Notes under the pieces: generated by a model | Told to the model about the DNA's origin: nothing | Seen by the model: the letters and a program-made list of their open reading frames with translations, nothing else | The model's database searches: none | Made by a program: the position numbers and the translations under genes | Source: Tenrec ecaudatus | Taxonomy: Eukaryota > Chordata > Mammalia > Afrosoricida > Tenrecidae | DNA length: 64,000 bases | Direction of reading: 5' to 3' | Assembly (NCBI RefSeq): GCF_050624435.1 | Contig: NC_134546.1 | Coordinates: forward strand, 18,313,001 to 18,377,000 | In this document: piece by piece, positions 50,801 through 60,359 of the stretch | Layout: each line of letters begins with the position of its first letter | How positions within the stretch are numbered: the first letter of the stretch is position 1

Positions 50801-53800
50801 AACCAGTCACAAAGACATTTGATTCCATTGATATGAAATATCCAAAATAGGAAATTCAGCCAGAGAAAGTAGATTAGTGGTTGCCTAGGGCCAGGGGTGT
50901 AAGAGCCCTCAAGGGGTTGTGGATTATGTCTTGGGCTGCTAATTGCAAATACAGCAATTTGAAACCATCAACCCACCAGGGAGAAAGAAAGGGCACGGAT
51001 GTAGTAGAGACCCAAAGTCCACCTGCAAGATAATTGGTCAGTCTCTCTCAGAAGGGCCACGCCCAATAAACAATAAATCTAGAGTGCAGTATGGCACTGA
51101 TGAGCCACAAAATTGTCCGCTAATTCTTTAAGATTTCTTCCCCTTACTATGAAGGTCTTAGTGTTATACCTTGTTAATCATGTTAGATTTGCGTATGTAC
51201 CTTTGTGTATTTAAGATGGCACTCTTCGTGGTAGTCAAGAGAGATGACCTCTCAGAGACACTGACAGGAGCAATGGTTCCCTGAGGGCATCGGTAGTGGG
51301 GAAAGGGGAGTGGATAGCACTGATGATTGTACAACCCCACCTGATGGTACTCAACAACACAATTGTATGTGAGTGGACATATTGGAATGTGTAAGATATG
51401 CCAATAAAAGTACTATATAAAACAAAACAAATTGCCCCATTGGGTTCTCTTGGCTACCAGGTCTTTCTCCCGAGTGTTAAAAGGGACTTCCAAATGCCCT
51501 TGATGTTGTTTTCTTGGGCTTCTCATTAGCCAGCAAAACCTCAAGAGCTTTTCCTTATGTATTTTTCTGGCATCCACCTAAAATCTACGTGCCTCTCAAC
51601 TCTCTCCTCCCCCCATCTGATACCCACCACCCTCACCAGTAGTTCATACCTCAACCAGCTTGACGGTCTCTCCAACCCAGGCAAAGAAGGGAGGGGATAT
51701 CAAATGTGCTATTTTAAATTACCCCTCTCCAAACACTCTGACTCCACAGGAAGAAGAGTTGGAAAGGAATACAGTGGCTTCAAAACCTTTTCTTTTCTTT
51801 TTTTTTTTTTAATTTTAACAATTTATTAGGGGCTCATACAATTCTTATCAGTTCATACATATACATACATCAATTGTATAAAGCACATCCATACATTCCC
51901 TGCCCCAATCATTCTCAAAGCATTTGCTCTCCACTTAAGCCCCTTGCATCAGGTCCTTTTTTTTTTCCCCTCCCTCCCCTTTCCCCCCTCCCTCATGTGC
52001 CCTTGGTAATTTATACCTCGTTATTTTGTCATATCTTGCCCTATCCGGAGTCTCCCTTTCCCCCTTCTCTGCTGTCCCTCTCCCAGGGAAGAGGTCAGAT
52101 GTGGATCCTTGTAATCAGTTCCCCCTTTCCAACCCACTCACCCTCCACTCTCCCAGCATCGTCCCTCACACCCTTGGTCCTGAAGGTATCATCCACCCTG
52201 GATTCCCTGTGCCTCCAGCCCTCATATGTACCAGTGTACAGCCTCTGTCCTATCCAGGCCTGCAAGGTAGAATTCGGATCATTCAAAACCTTTTCCCATG
52301 AACTTTTTGAAGCCTCTTCATAAGCGTTTAGGTTGCCATTTGTGCCTCAAGAGAAGAGGTACAGTCCTACATTAAGGCTGAACCTATGCATCAGTCAGGG
52401 TTTAGAAACTCAAAAGATTCACTGGGGTCAGGCATCAAAGAACAAAAAAATCTTATCATTGTGAATGGGGGGGGGGAATGTGGAGTGGGGACCCAAAACC
52501 CATCTGTAGGCAACTGGACATCCCCTTACGGAAGGGGCGAGGGGACCAGATGAGCCAGTCAGAGTGCAGTGTAGCAACGATGAAACACAACTTTCCTCTA
52601 GTTCCTAAATGCCCCCTACCCACCATCATGATCCCAATTCTACCTTATGAATCAAGCTAGACCAGAGGGTGTACACTGGTACAGATAAGAACTGGAAACA
52701 CAAGGAATCCAGAACAGATGATCCCTTCAGGACCAGTGGTAAAAGTGGGGATATTGGGAGGGTGGAGGAAGGGTAGGGTGGAAGGGGGAACCGATTACAA
52801 GGATCTACAAATAACCTCCTCCCTGGGGGTATAGACAACAGAAAAGTGGGTGAAGGGAGTGGGCAAGATACGACAAAATAACAATAATTTATAAATTATA
52901 AAGAGTTCATGAGGGAGAGGGAAGAAGGGAGAGGGAGAAAAATGAGCTGATACCAAGGGCTCAAGGAAAAAAATTTTAAAATTCACTGGGGTAATAATTT
53001 TAACAATTAAATTATCAGGACCAAGCAAATAAGATAAACAGATTATTAAGTAGATAAATTGTGCCTTAAGGTTAAGAGGAATAGTATACTTTCTGAAAAG
53101 ATAAGATTTGTTCAAGAAATGAGAAGTCATGGCTATTTTCTTGCAAAGGTAAGGAAAACTATGCTATATTTTGAAGAGAAAACAAAACCAGAAGGAAAGG
53201 TATCATTTAAAACAGAACATGAAAAAATAAAACAGAACATGATCCCAAACAGTAATTCACACATTAAGTCATTCAAAAGAGGGCAAATTCATAAACAGCG
53301 TATTAGAAAGATCCATTTCAATACCATAAGTAGTTATTATCTCTCAGGAAGAAGACTAGGATCTAAGTAATATTCTGACACCTGGCTCTACCCACCCAAC
53401 AGTCCCAGATAAAAAGTCATTTTCTAATTACCAGAGAAATGATAATTAACAGAAAATACTCTGCAAAGAAAAATCCAATCACTAGGCAAATAATTTGAAA
53501 AACTGAATATCCAAGTAACTCAATTGTGAGAAAACTAAAAAGAGAAATGCCAAATGGGGGTCGGGGGGAGAAAGAGGGGGAAGCCCCACAACACTACAGC
53601 AAGGGTTTTGGTGGGAAATGTTTTCACCAAGATGAGATACCTCAAATCTTTAAATGTTAACCGAAGATACCAAATGGGACCTCCAGAAACTATCTAACCT
53701 ACTAAGGTTTTTCTTTTGAAGTTATATCCAAGTATTTCTAAAACAATGTTTAAAGGGGGGACACTAACTGTAAAAATTATGGCAGCATCAATCCTTGTCT

Positions 53801-56631
53801 AACTTCACAAGAGGAAGAAGAATCGATCAGTTACCAATAGCCCAAGGCTGAGTGCTATAAAGTAGATGCCAAGTATTATCTCCCCCTCCAAACTTATTAC
53901 CTATTCTGACATTCGACTTCTCTTCTGTTCAGTAATTCTGTTCAGTGGACATAAAGAATTCAGACAATACTCATAACCATGGTTAATCAGGAGTTTTTCT
54001 TCTTTTGGAAGGGCAGTAGTAAGTTACAATATAGGATCAGGACAGCCTCTTCTCAGCCCCTTGGGTCTGCCTGCCTGCCTGGCATTTGCCTAGCTCTGGC
54101 AAGTTTTACAAAGCTCTTTAGCGCTACCTGACCAGTGAGGCACCCCACTCTGCTAACCTGAAGGTTCTCTTTTTTAACTACCTGAACTAGGAGCCCACTG
54201 TGAGGTCTTCTCTGGCCTTTTCAGTCTTGTGCCATCTCAGCTGCTGCTATTCGGTCTAGGAGGTTTTCAGCATAGGGACCCTGAGTCCAAAGGATGTGTT
54301 TTACTCTCCGGCCCCTCATTCTTGGTGATAGAGAGGTCTCTCTGCTCTGAGATGAGTTTGCTTTTAAGCCTAGCAGAAGACAACACTAACCTACGCATGG
54401 CAACAGGCTAACTGAAAGGCTGAAGGTTCAAACCCACCATCTATCTGCTCCACAGGAAAAAGATGAAGCTGCTCCTGTAAAGATTTAGTCTCACAAGGCC
54501 TGCTATGACTTGGAATCAACTCAAATAACAAGATGTTTGATTTGGGACCCTGTAAGGGGCTTTATACCTCGTCTGAATTATTAGCAGGCTGTTCACACCG
54601 CACCCAATGGGCCACAAAGCATCTTATGTGAAAAGTCCCACCCAATTATTTGGTGTGAGTTGCAAGATTATGGCTAAGAAGTCTTTATAAAAGTTATCTA
54701 CACACTGGTACAGATAGGAACTGGAAACAGGAAATCCAGGGTGGATGATCCCTTCACGACCAGTGGGTGTGAGTGGTGATACAGGGAGAATGGAGGGAGG
54801 GTGGGGTGGTAAGGGGTAACCCGATGACAAGGATCTACATATAACCTCTTCCCTGCGGGAGGGACAGCAGAGGCATGGGTGAGGGGAGACGTCAGACGGT
54901 GCAAGATGTGACAAAATAATGATTTATAAATTACCAAGGGTTCCTGGGGGGGGGGGGGGAATGAGGAGCTGATGCCTAGGGCTGAAGCAGAGCGGATGTT
55001 TTGAGAATGATGAGGGCAATGAATGTGCAAGTGTGCTTTACACAATTGAAACATGTATGGATTGTGATAAGAGTTGTATGAGCCCCTAATAAAGTAATAT
55101 AAAAAATAGTTACCTACACACGTTTTCCACTACACTACAATCATATGTAACAAGCAACCAACAAGCTCAATACTGTGCACTAGGAAGTACTTTTAAGCAA
55201 TTGGATTCTACAAATTCTTCCTACCAAGGTACAGGTGCCATAACCCTCCTGGGCCCTCAATTTCTTAGCTCTAAAACATTAAGAGCAAAATTCTACGAGA
55301 TGAATTGTAAGATACCTTTTTAATTTCTGAACCTCTATCCCTAATGATAGAATTATTAAAGTCTGTCATGGGCTTACAATTTGAGTCTAAGAACATGCGG
55401 TTTTAGCTTATACTGCCATTCCAGAGCTAACCACAGGGAGGAGTGAGGAGTTGGAGAAAATTCCCCAAGGAGCTAGTGTAAGTAAGTACTAACCGGTTAC
55501 CTGAAGCTCACCTCCTAAGTGGTTAATCCCTCAATCCCAGGCAATTGGAGCATTTCCCTGGCCTCACTCCCCAGAGCTCACTACACTCCCCACACGGCCT
55601 ACACGTGTCTCCTCTTTCCTACCAGTTTCCCAGATGATCTTCTTTGTAGTTCCACATTCATTTTGCCCAATACTACTTTTCATCCAGACTTTCCCCCTTT
55701 TATCCAGAGTGACGTTTTCTAGGATGTGACCAAAACTTTAAAAAATAAAGTAATCGCTGGAAAAAAATTCAAACAAATTCTACACTACAACAAGCATGGA
55801 CAAATGGCAGTTACTGAGTAACCTTTTGGTGGTATCCTGAGGCCGTTAAGTAACCAATATAATAATTAAAAAAATTATAGCGATTAGCTGCTCAAGTTTC
55901 CCGAAGGGCGTGAAAGGCCCTGAGCAAGAGTCCCAACGAGCGACAACTCTTGGAGGGCAGGTTGAGACTCCCCACTAGCAGGCGACGTTCAGGGCCAGGC
56001 AAGTAAAGCCGAAGAACCTGAAACGAAAATCTTGGCCCGGGCTTTCCCTCGCTGTAACCTCACCACCCGAAGAGGCTGCTCCACAAAACGTGTAAAATCA
56101 ATAACCGAGGGCCCTCACTCACATCGACTTGCCTCTCTTTCCCTAAATTAAATGAATAAACAGTCCCTTTCCAGCTTTATTCCCACACTAACCCTCACAC
56201 CGTTTAGGAGCGCGAGGGTGGCCCAAGAGGATGGCGCGCAGGGGCAGGGTGAGCGCGGTCAGCGGGTGGAAGGCGCCTCTCCCACATGGCTGAGCCAAGA
56301 CGGCCGGCGGGACACGGTCTCCAGGTGCCGGCAGCTCCCCTCAGCTCGGCCCTGAGCTCGCCGCCGTCCCCCCAAACAGCAGCGGCGGTCTCAAGCTCTC
56401 GATTCGGACCCTTCCCCGGGGAGAAGCCCCCACCCCCCGTTCTCTTCCTCCGTTGGGTTCCCGCCCTGTGGCGCCCAGGCCGCCGGCCCGGCCCGGCCCG
56501 GCCCGCCTCACCTCCATGGAAACGCGCCAGCCTTGCATGGCGGAGAAGCCGTAGGGCAGCGGCAGGCGAGGGGCGCCGATTCCGTCCCCGGAGCACTTCA
56601 CCGTGTTGGGCTGGGAGAGGTAGGCACCCAT
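30584..56631 (-). CDS. PPM1G: Protein phosphatase PPM1G (PP2C gamma), complete
   Basis: PPM1G is a nuclear Mg/Mn-dependent Ser/Thr phosphatase that acts in spliceosome assembly, on histone H2A-H2B and on P-TEFb release. Ten coding exons: 56631-56512, 35685-35616, 35126-35041, 34532-34400, 33739-33324, 32802-32665, 32337-32103, 31748-31619, 31188-31086, 30787-30584. They sum to 1635 nt, giving 544 aa (546 in human as I recall). The MGAYLSQP start has a Gly2 suited to myristoylation. The metal-binding motif VYDGHGG has its Asp at 60. The acidic insert characteristic of the gamma form ([18 protein letters not shown], then the E/D-rich exon 6) interrupts the fold. The second half carries [26 protein letters not shown] and ACDGIWNVMSS, where the late catalytic Asp lies. 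The basic tail KKAKRD is nuclear-signal-like. Intron 1 is 20.8 kb. The upstream in-frame extension was not used because it runs through the CpG island. Confidence 0.97.
30957..30976 (+). repeat. Poly(G) run in PPM1G intron 9
   Basis: About 18 consecutive G (C on the coding strand) between exons 9 and 10. Such runs often vary in length. Confidence 0.85.
31349..31525 (-). repeat. AfroSINE in PPM1G intron 8, minus
   Basis: ACCATCAAGTCCATTCTGAC through TATGCCACCAGGGCTCC. Confidence 0.8.
34848..35003 (+). repeat. AfroSINE with short internal deletion, plus
   Basis: AGGAGCCCTGGTGTTGCAGT, then GCAGGAGAAAGATGCGGC and TCTATGAGTTGGCAACGGC. It ends about 38 bp before PPM1G exon 3. Confidence 0.8.
35752..35894 (+). 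repeat. (CA)n(CT)n compound microsatellite, duplicated
   Basis: Two (CA)n-(CT)n blocks follow each other, each closed by the same CGCCAACCCTTC. This suggests a tandem duplication of the whole unit. It lies about 70 bp upstream of the PPM1G exon 2 acceptor and reads (GA)n(GT)n in the transcript. Confidence 0.95.
37490..38660 (-). mobile_element. L1 3' region, about 1.2 kb, minus
   Basis: It opens with AAATCATTTTATTCGGGGCT (reverse of the AATAAAAT poly(A) end), followed by the family-specific 3' UTR (TTACAACAATCCATACAGC ... GTTTATCTGTCCTGGATTC). TCTTTTCTT at both borders may be the target duplication. No intact reading frame remains. Confidence 0.8.
39036..39058 (+). repeat. (GT)n microsatellite
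   Basis: GTGTGTGTATGTGTGTGTGTG in PPM1G intron 1. Confidence 0.9.
39598..39712. mobile_element. MITE-like element with terminal inverted repeats
   Basis: The left end ACTGTATATACTTGTGTATA pairs with the right end GGCTTATACTCAAGTACATA read in reverse. The middle (ATTAGGTGCCTCGGCTG) is shared with the copy at 43,119-43,417. It has no coding capacity and I do not know its family name. Confidence 0.6.
40085..40405 (+). mobile_element. ERVL-MaLR-type LTR fragment
   Basis: TGAGTTGCATGTCCCCAAAT near the start and CTTGTGGTATTTCTGTTACA then GTAGCACTA near the end match the MLT1/MST LTR pattern. It is a decayed solo fragment with no viral gene. Confidence 0.5.
40541..40717 (+). mobile_element. L1 3' end inserted in an AfroSINE
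   Basis: It contains AAATGTGCTTGACACATGG, a (GGAT)n expansion and a poly(A) tail. The duplicated SINE sequence AAGATTTCCAGsCTGGG on both sides is the target duplication. Confidence 0.85.
40597..40642 (+). repeat. (GGAT)n microsatellite inside the L1 3' end
   Basis: About eleven GGAT units, grown from the L1 motif ATGGATGGATTGTGA. Confidence 0.9.
41050..41190 (+). repeat. AfroSINE, 3' part, plus
   Basis: GATTCAAACCCACCAGCCAC, then AAGGTCACTATGAATCGG and GATAGCAGTGGGTTTG. Confidence 0.75.
41709..41810 (+). repeat. AfroSINE tail, plus
   Basis: TCCTATAGGGTCACTATGAG then GACGGCAGTGGGTTTTC. Confidence 0.75.
42657..42828 (-). mobile_element. SPIN-type hAT transposon copy with perfect 8-bp target duplication
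   Basis: The ends are CAGCAGTTCTCAACC and GGTTGAGAACCAC, inverted repeats of the SPIN type. It is flanked by TGCTAAAG on both sides (42,649-42,656 and 42,829-42,836), the 8-bp duplication expected of hAT elements. It is non-autonomous, 172 bp, with no coding capacity. Confidence 0.85.
43119..43417. mobile_element. MITE-like element, itself interrupted by an L1
   Basis: The left end CACCGTATAGACTCGTGTAG and right end TTATACTCGAGTATATATAT are inverted repeats. The middle ATTAGGTGCCTTGGCTG is shared with the copy at 39.6 kb. Confidence 0.65.
43217..43391 (-). mobile_element. L1 3' end inserted in the MITE-like element, minus
   Basis: It runs from AAATCATTTTATTGGGGGCT to CCCTGCTCCCCACTC. GGTCAGCTT (43,208-43,216) and GGTCAGTTT (43,392-43,400) are the likely target duplication. 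Confidence 0.8.
43990..44180 (+). mobile_element. RTE-type LINE 3' end, plus
   Basis: GGGGCATCATGCTTGGTAGA, GAAGACCTCAATGAGTGG and GTGAGGATGGTGCAGGGCC. It is the same family as 12,740-13,015. Confidence 0.65.
44255..44430 (+). repeat. AfroSINE, plus
   Basis: GCTGTAGTGGTTACAGACTG through CACTATGAGTCAGAATAG. Confidence 0.75.
44582..44770 (+). mobile_element. SPIN-type hAT transposon copy
   Basis: CAGTGGTTCTCAACCTTCCT at the left, GTGGTGACCCCCAACCATAA inside and GGTCGTTTGACCCCCAAAGG near the right end match the SPIN consensus as I know it. The right terminus is decayed and the flanking duplication is not clear. Confidence 0.8.
44817..45350 (-). mobile_element. L1 3' region with 10-bp target duplication, minus
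   Basis: It opens AATAATTTTATTGGGGGCTC. GCCATGAGTT flanks it at 44,807-44,816 and 45,351-45,360. It is 5'-truncated. Confidence 0.85.
45660..46175 (+). repeat. Interspersed repeat of unknown family
   Basis: It runs from GAGGTAGTTAATTGTGCCAA to CACCCAGACTAACACAG. The end pattern is LTR- or transposon-like. I cannot name the family and see no long reading frame. Confidence 0.4.
46225..46570 (-). mobile_element. RTE-type LINE 3' coding region, minus
   Basis: The minus strand encodes residues resembling the end of the RTE polyprotein ([20 protein letters not shown]). It is truncated at both ends and non-functional. Confidence 0.65.
46860..47075 (-). repeat. Degraded AfroSINE, minus
   Basis: TCAATTCTGACTCATGTTGA then CAGTGAGTTTTCAAGGCTG in SINE order. 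The rest is diverged. Confidence 0.5.
47190..47350 (-). mobile_element. Old L1 3' UTR fragment, minus
   Basis: It opens with AAAATTTTATTACAAATTTG and carries a CT-rich body typical of reversed L1 3' UTRs. It ends in CCTTTCTTAACCCTTCCTG, which recurs 200 bp later. Confidence 0.45.
47507..47532. repeat. 26-bp perfect palindrome
   Basis: TTATGTTTTGGGG followed by its exact reverse complement CCCCAAAACATAA, with no spacer. Confidence 0.95.
48030..48390 (-). mobile_element. Old L1 3' UTR, minus
   Basis: CTGTAACTTCACTCAGCATG then TCCTCCAAATCCGTCCATG is the reversed mammalian L1 3' region. Confidence 0.6.
48420..50900 (+). mobile_element. Ancient L1, broken ORF2 and 3' UTR, plus
   Basis: In order it has a reverse-transcriptase region with a decayed active-site motif (CTATACAGATGACAC, LYTDDT), the end of ORF2 (GGGAAATGCAAATCAAAACC) and a 3' UTR (ATGGATAAACAGATCATGG-like). 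It has many stops and frameshifts. SINEs at 50,297-50,655 interrupt the 3' UTR, which resumes after them. Confidence 0.7.
50297..50655. repeat. Inverted pair of AfroSINEs
   Basis: A minus copy (about 50,297-50,460) and a plus copy (50,461-50,655, AGAGTCCTGGTGGCAGAGTG) meet head to head with almost no spacer. Confidence 0.7.
51310..51430 (+). mobile_element. Second type of L1-like 3' end
   Basis: GATTGTACAACCCCACCTGA then GATATGCCAATAAAAGTAC with an A-rich tail. It resembles 61,900-61,980. Confidence 0.5.
51793..52281 (-). mobile_element. L1 3' region with perfect 14-bp target duplication, minus
   Basis: TTCAAAACCTTTTC flanks it at 51,779-51,792 and 52,282-52,295. The T-rich left end and ATTTATTAGGGGCTCATAC show the reversed poly(A) end. 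Confidence 0.9.
52429..52980 (+). mobile_element. L1 3' region with 12-bp target duplication, plus
   Basis: ATTCACTGGGGT flanks it at 52,417-52,428 and 52,981-52,992. It holds the same 3' UTR as the neighbouring copy at 51.8-52.3 kb but in the opposite orientation. Confidence 0.85.
54385..54545 (+). repeat. AfroSINE, plus
   Basis: GGTTCAAACCCACCATCTAT then AAAAAGATGAAGCTGCTCC and CTATGACTTGGAATCAACTC. Confidence 0.7.
54706..55107 (+). mobile_element. L1 3' end with 14-bp target duplication, plus
   Basis: AGTTATCTACACAC (54,692-54,705) and AGTTACCTACACAC (55,108-55,121) flank it. The 3' end has AATAAAG and an A-rich tail. Confidence 0.9.
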
Positions 56632-57000
56632 GGCGGCAGCGAGCCGGAGGCCTCAGGGCCAGGCGATGGGGGCGCGACCCGTACCGGCGCCGGAACCGGA
56701 GCCCCGGCGGCGCGCGTGGCAGGAGCGGGTCGCGCGGCGCGGCCGACGCAAGGTGCCGGTGAAAGGCGCTAGGCCGGCCAGGAGGCGGTAACGGGACGGG
56801 AGCTGAGACGGAGCGGAAGCGGAAACGGCGCGACTCCGAGACCCCGCCCCGACGGCGCGGCGCGGCGCGGCCGGCGGTCATTTCCTTAGCAACTGGCCCC
56901 GCCCGCGGGGCAACGGCCCGCCCAACGGCCGCGGCCGCGAGGCCGGCGCGGCCACGCCCCCAACGGCCGTGGCGGGCGCTGCGGGTGCGGGAGCGCTTTC
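56200..57000 (-). promoter_or_regulatory. PPM1G: CpG-island promoter of PPM1G
   Basis: Dense CpG sequence surrounds the PPM1G first exon (ATG at 56,631). It contains GC boxes such as CCCCGCCCC near 56,845. No TATA box is seen. A SPIN-type transposon copy sits directly upstream at 57,089-57,284. Confidence 0.8.
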
Positions 57001-57088
57001 CCTTCGGCCCGCCGACCTCCACCTGGCTCCCCGTCTCGTCTGAAGGCTCTTTAGTGCGGGGCCCGAGTTTCTGGGTCATCCTCCTGGG

Positions 57089-57284
57089 CAGTGCTGCTCT
57101 ACCTGCCTCATGCCGCGACCCTGCAGTCCCGTTCCTCATGTGGTGGTGACCCCCCAGCCATAACATTATTTTCGTTACGACCCATCACTGTCACTTGACT
57201 ACTGTGATGAATCGGGAGGCCCCTGCGAAAGGGGCGTTCGATGCCCCCCCCAAGGGGTCGCGACCCACAGGTTGAGAACCGCTG
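57089..57284 (+). mobile_element. SPIN-type hAT copy upstream of PPM1G
   Basis: TTCCTCATGTGGTGGTGACC inside and GGGGTCGCGACCCACAGG then GAGAACCGCTG at the right end. Possible 8-bp duplications CTCCTGGG and CTCGAGTG are only partly alike. Confidence 0.85.
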
Positions 57285-58904
57285 CTCGAGTGTCTTAGGC
57301 CCCACTGTCCTACCGCGGGCCCGAGTCGGTTCGGTGACAGTTGAGCAGTGTTCATAAAGCATGTGCCTGTGAGGCCTATACAAGAAGAAAGCGAGAGGGT
57401 CTTTTTTGATGAAAGAAAACCTTGATGGATGACGTTTCAATTAATGTAGACGTGTTCGTGTTCGGCACAGCCCATACTGGGTGCAACAAGTCAGAGGGCA
57501 GGAGGAACCCTTTCTCATAATTTGAAAAGGGTTAGGACGCGATTTACGGAGCTCCGATGGGAGAGCAAAGAATGTAAACTTCATGTAGGAGTATGTTTAA
57601 GGAAGCTGGCTGGCCTTGGTGGAAAATGGCTTTAAGCAATCTTAGAGAAGATATAAGAGCCAGGATATGTGGATTCGACTTCTTTGTTATCCTTCGGTGG
57701 CATTTTACCACACAATGATAAGATCACAGTGCTCAGTTGGAGGGAGAAGGTCAGGACTGGACTGAGTATTCTTGGAGCAGGAAATGCGAAGAGGTGAGAC
57801 TAAGATGGTGAAACTCGGAATAGAGATGAAGGGACAGTTACAGACTGAGAAATTGACAAGATTTCCTAGTAGGTTGTTTTGTTTTGTGCTTTAGTAATAG
57901 ATTGGATGCTGGGGTGTGAAGCAAAGGAATTATCTTCCAAACTATAGCCAGACTGATCTTTTAAGAATAGGAAAGAGATGGCTTTCAAGTGCCATTAAAG
58001 ATGAAGTCCAATTCCTATTCTAATATTTTTCTCCGCACTTGCTCCATTTCCCTACCAGCCTTTTAGCATGAAGTCTTTTAAAGCCCTCAGAATCACTTTC
58101 TCTTCCTATGCTTTCATCCATGGGTCACCCTCCACTACCCACCCCACATCACCAGCACTTCCTCCAGGAAGTCTTTAATTTGGCTGTACCTGGTTTGCAC
58201 ACCCCCGACATACACACACACCACCTGTTTGTCTTGCCTTTTTGAAAACAGAAGCTCAATCAAACTTACTATTGTTTCTCCATCATCCTTCGTACAATGT
58301 ATGTGTTCAGTAACATTTTTACCATGAGTGTTATACCAGAACTGATTGACTTAATTTCTGCACGTTTTATGTGAGGGAGAAGCTATTTGAGAAAAACAGG
58401 TTAGAGATTCGTTAAATGAATAACATCAAGGCTTTGACTCTTAATGATAAAAATCGGCCGAGCCAATAATAGAAAAGGGTTAGGCTGAAAGGAGGGTTGC
58501 TAGTTTGGGGAATAAATGATTCCATTTAAAATAAGTAGATACCTGGAATGATATCTAAAAATATTTCTTCTTCACTCAAAAATGTATACCCTGAAGTTGT
58601 CTTAAAGTTAGCTCGCCTGCCTGAGCATGATGCTATTTTAACACCAGTCTCTGTGGGATCAGATTTACAACACATACTGGAAAGATTAGATGGAGACTCT
58701 ATGGGGTAATGAGTTTGGTAATGAGAGAGGGTCAAATGGTGTACAAGAATGTAATCAGTATCACAATGTAAATGAAAAACTGTTTTACTATGTAGGCTCT
58801 CAATAAAATTAGGAAAATCTTCCCTTTAAAGAAAATAAAATTATAAATAGATACATAAGCATTGAAAATAATGGATTCAAGTTAGGCTGTCAGGGTAAAA
58901 AAAA

Positions 58905-59100
58905 CATAAACATAAAACCTGTAGGCATCCTGTAAATGCTCTCCACCTCTTAATAACCCACCGTGGGGTTTCCCCGGGGTAGAATTTCTCAGCAGCTGAT
59001 TGCCAGGTCTTTTTTCCCATGATGCCTCTTGTAGTTTTGACCTGCCAACCTGATGTTTAGCAACCCAGCACCTCACCTGTTTACCCAGGGACTCTGAGGG
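58905..59100 (-). repeat. Degraded AfroSINE, minus
   Basis: GTGGGGTTTCCCCGGGGTAG then GATGTTTAGCAACCCAGC and CCCAGGGACTC in reversed SINE order. Confidence 0.5.
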
Positions 59101-60124
59101 TAGAATATGTTCATGAAGCCTATAAGTCCTGAGCTTTGAGGAGATCTCTGACAAAGCCAGTGTTAAGGAAACTTGACGTTACTCAGCCTGCTTTGTTTGT
59201 TGGTTCTTGTTTGGTTTGTATTTTTGTCTTAAGAATGGAATGTGACCGTGTCAAAATAGAATTGAGTTTTCCATGTATTACGCCACGGTCCTCTTTCACA
59301 AGGTGCTTGTTCTCTGTCAGGCTCAGTTCCTCATCTATAAAACAGACATTGACTTTTGCTGATTGCTCGAAGGATGAGAGAAGCCAACTATATTGTGCCA
59401 AGTTCTCCAGAAATGTTTTTGATTTTTTTTTTCAGAAATGTTGTATTAGTATTCACTTCAAAGACTACCGTTTATTAAGTATCTACATTCAGGGGCTAAA
59501 TATGAGATGGAAATAATAGCCAATAAGTTCACCCAAAAAATGAATGGTCTGAAACAAAATAGGATAACAGATGAGGAAAAATGGAAAGGAAAATATGATT
59601 CAAGGAAAAGTGAGACCCTGAGAAGCCACAGAGGGGGCTCATGGAAAGAGAAGTGGGGAAAAGACACGAAGAATGCGAAGATCATCCTCTCCTGACCCCA
59701 TGTCCATTCTCCCCAAAACCACCACATAATGTCGAATTACCCAATAAGCAAAGTGAGCTTACTTGTGTTTACTTACCAATATGTGGTACACATCTGTCTC
59801 TCTCCCATCCCTACAGCATCCTCTTACAGACTCACAGCCTCTTCAAATTTACACGCTCTGACCAGGATCGATGGAGCATCTGTAAGCAATGTGAATTAGG
59901 AAGCAAGCACAAATAAGCTCATGCTTACCTTTCTTATTGGGAAATCTGCCCCTACCTCTATAGTACACCTCTCATGATCAGAGCAATTCATTATGTTCAC
60001 GGATTGTTTGTGCTGACTCCTGTCTTTAAACTATAAATTGCAAAAACCTTGCTAAACAGCATGGTTCTAGAAGCAGCTCCTAAACACTGAGGTTTGCATT
60101 GGTGAAAAAAGCCCCCCCACCCCC

Positions 60125-60305
60125 ACAAAATCACAGCCATTGAGGCAATTCCAACTCATGGTGGCCCTATGGACAGAGTAGAACTGCCCCTGTGGGTTTA
60201 TGAGACTGTACATCTTTATAGGTAAACAGCCTCATTTTCTCCCTCAGAGCAATTGATAGGTTCCAAACACTGACCTTGTGATTAGCAGATCAACATGTAG
60301 CCCAC
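60125..60305 (-). repeat. AfroSINE, minus
   Basis: GCAATTCCAACTCATGGTGG, CAGAGTAGAACTGCCCCTG and GCCTCATTTTCTCCCTCAG. Its head is lost. Confidence 0.75.
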
Positions 60306-60359
60306 AGGCTGACCTTCCTCCCAGCATGGCATAACCAACGGCTCTCACAGAAGGATTTA

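Larger units (their letters stand above)
35686..56511 (-). other. PPM1G: PPM1G intron 1 (20.8 kb), repeat-filled
   Basis: The sequence is AT-rich and no coding exon was found in it. It holds several L1 3' ends with clear target duplications, an old L1 body, SINE copies, two SPIN-type hAT copies, a MaLR-like LTR fragment, two MITE-like inverted repeats and several microsatellites. Much of 36.0-37.4 kb, 55.2-56.2 kb and 53.0-54.2 kb shows nothing I recognise. Confidence 0.8.

Noticed and set aside
56204-57166. 320-codon minus-strand frame over the PPM1G promoter
   Set aside because: It is a CpG-island artefact that overlaps the PPM1G 5' end in another frame. The true PPM1G start is MGAYLSQP at 56,631.
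59136-59516. 126-codon plus-strand frame in the intergenic region
   Set aside because: No known domain, AT-rich, and no evidence of splice sites or a promoter.
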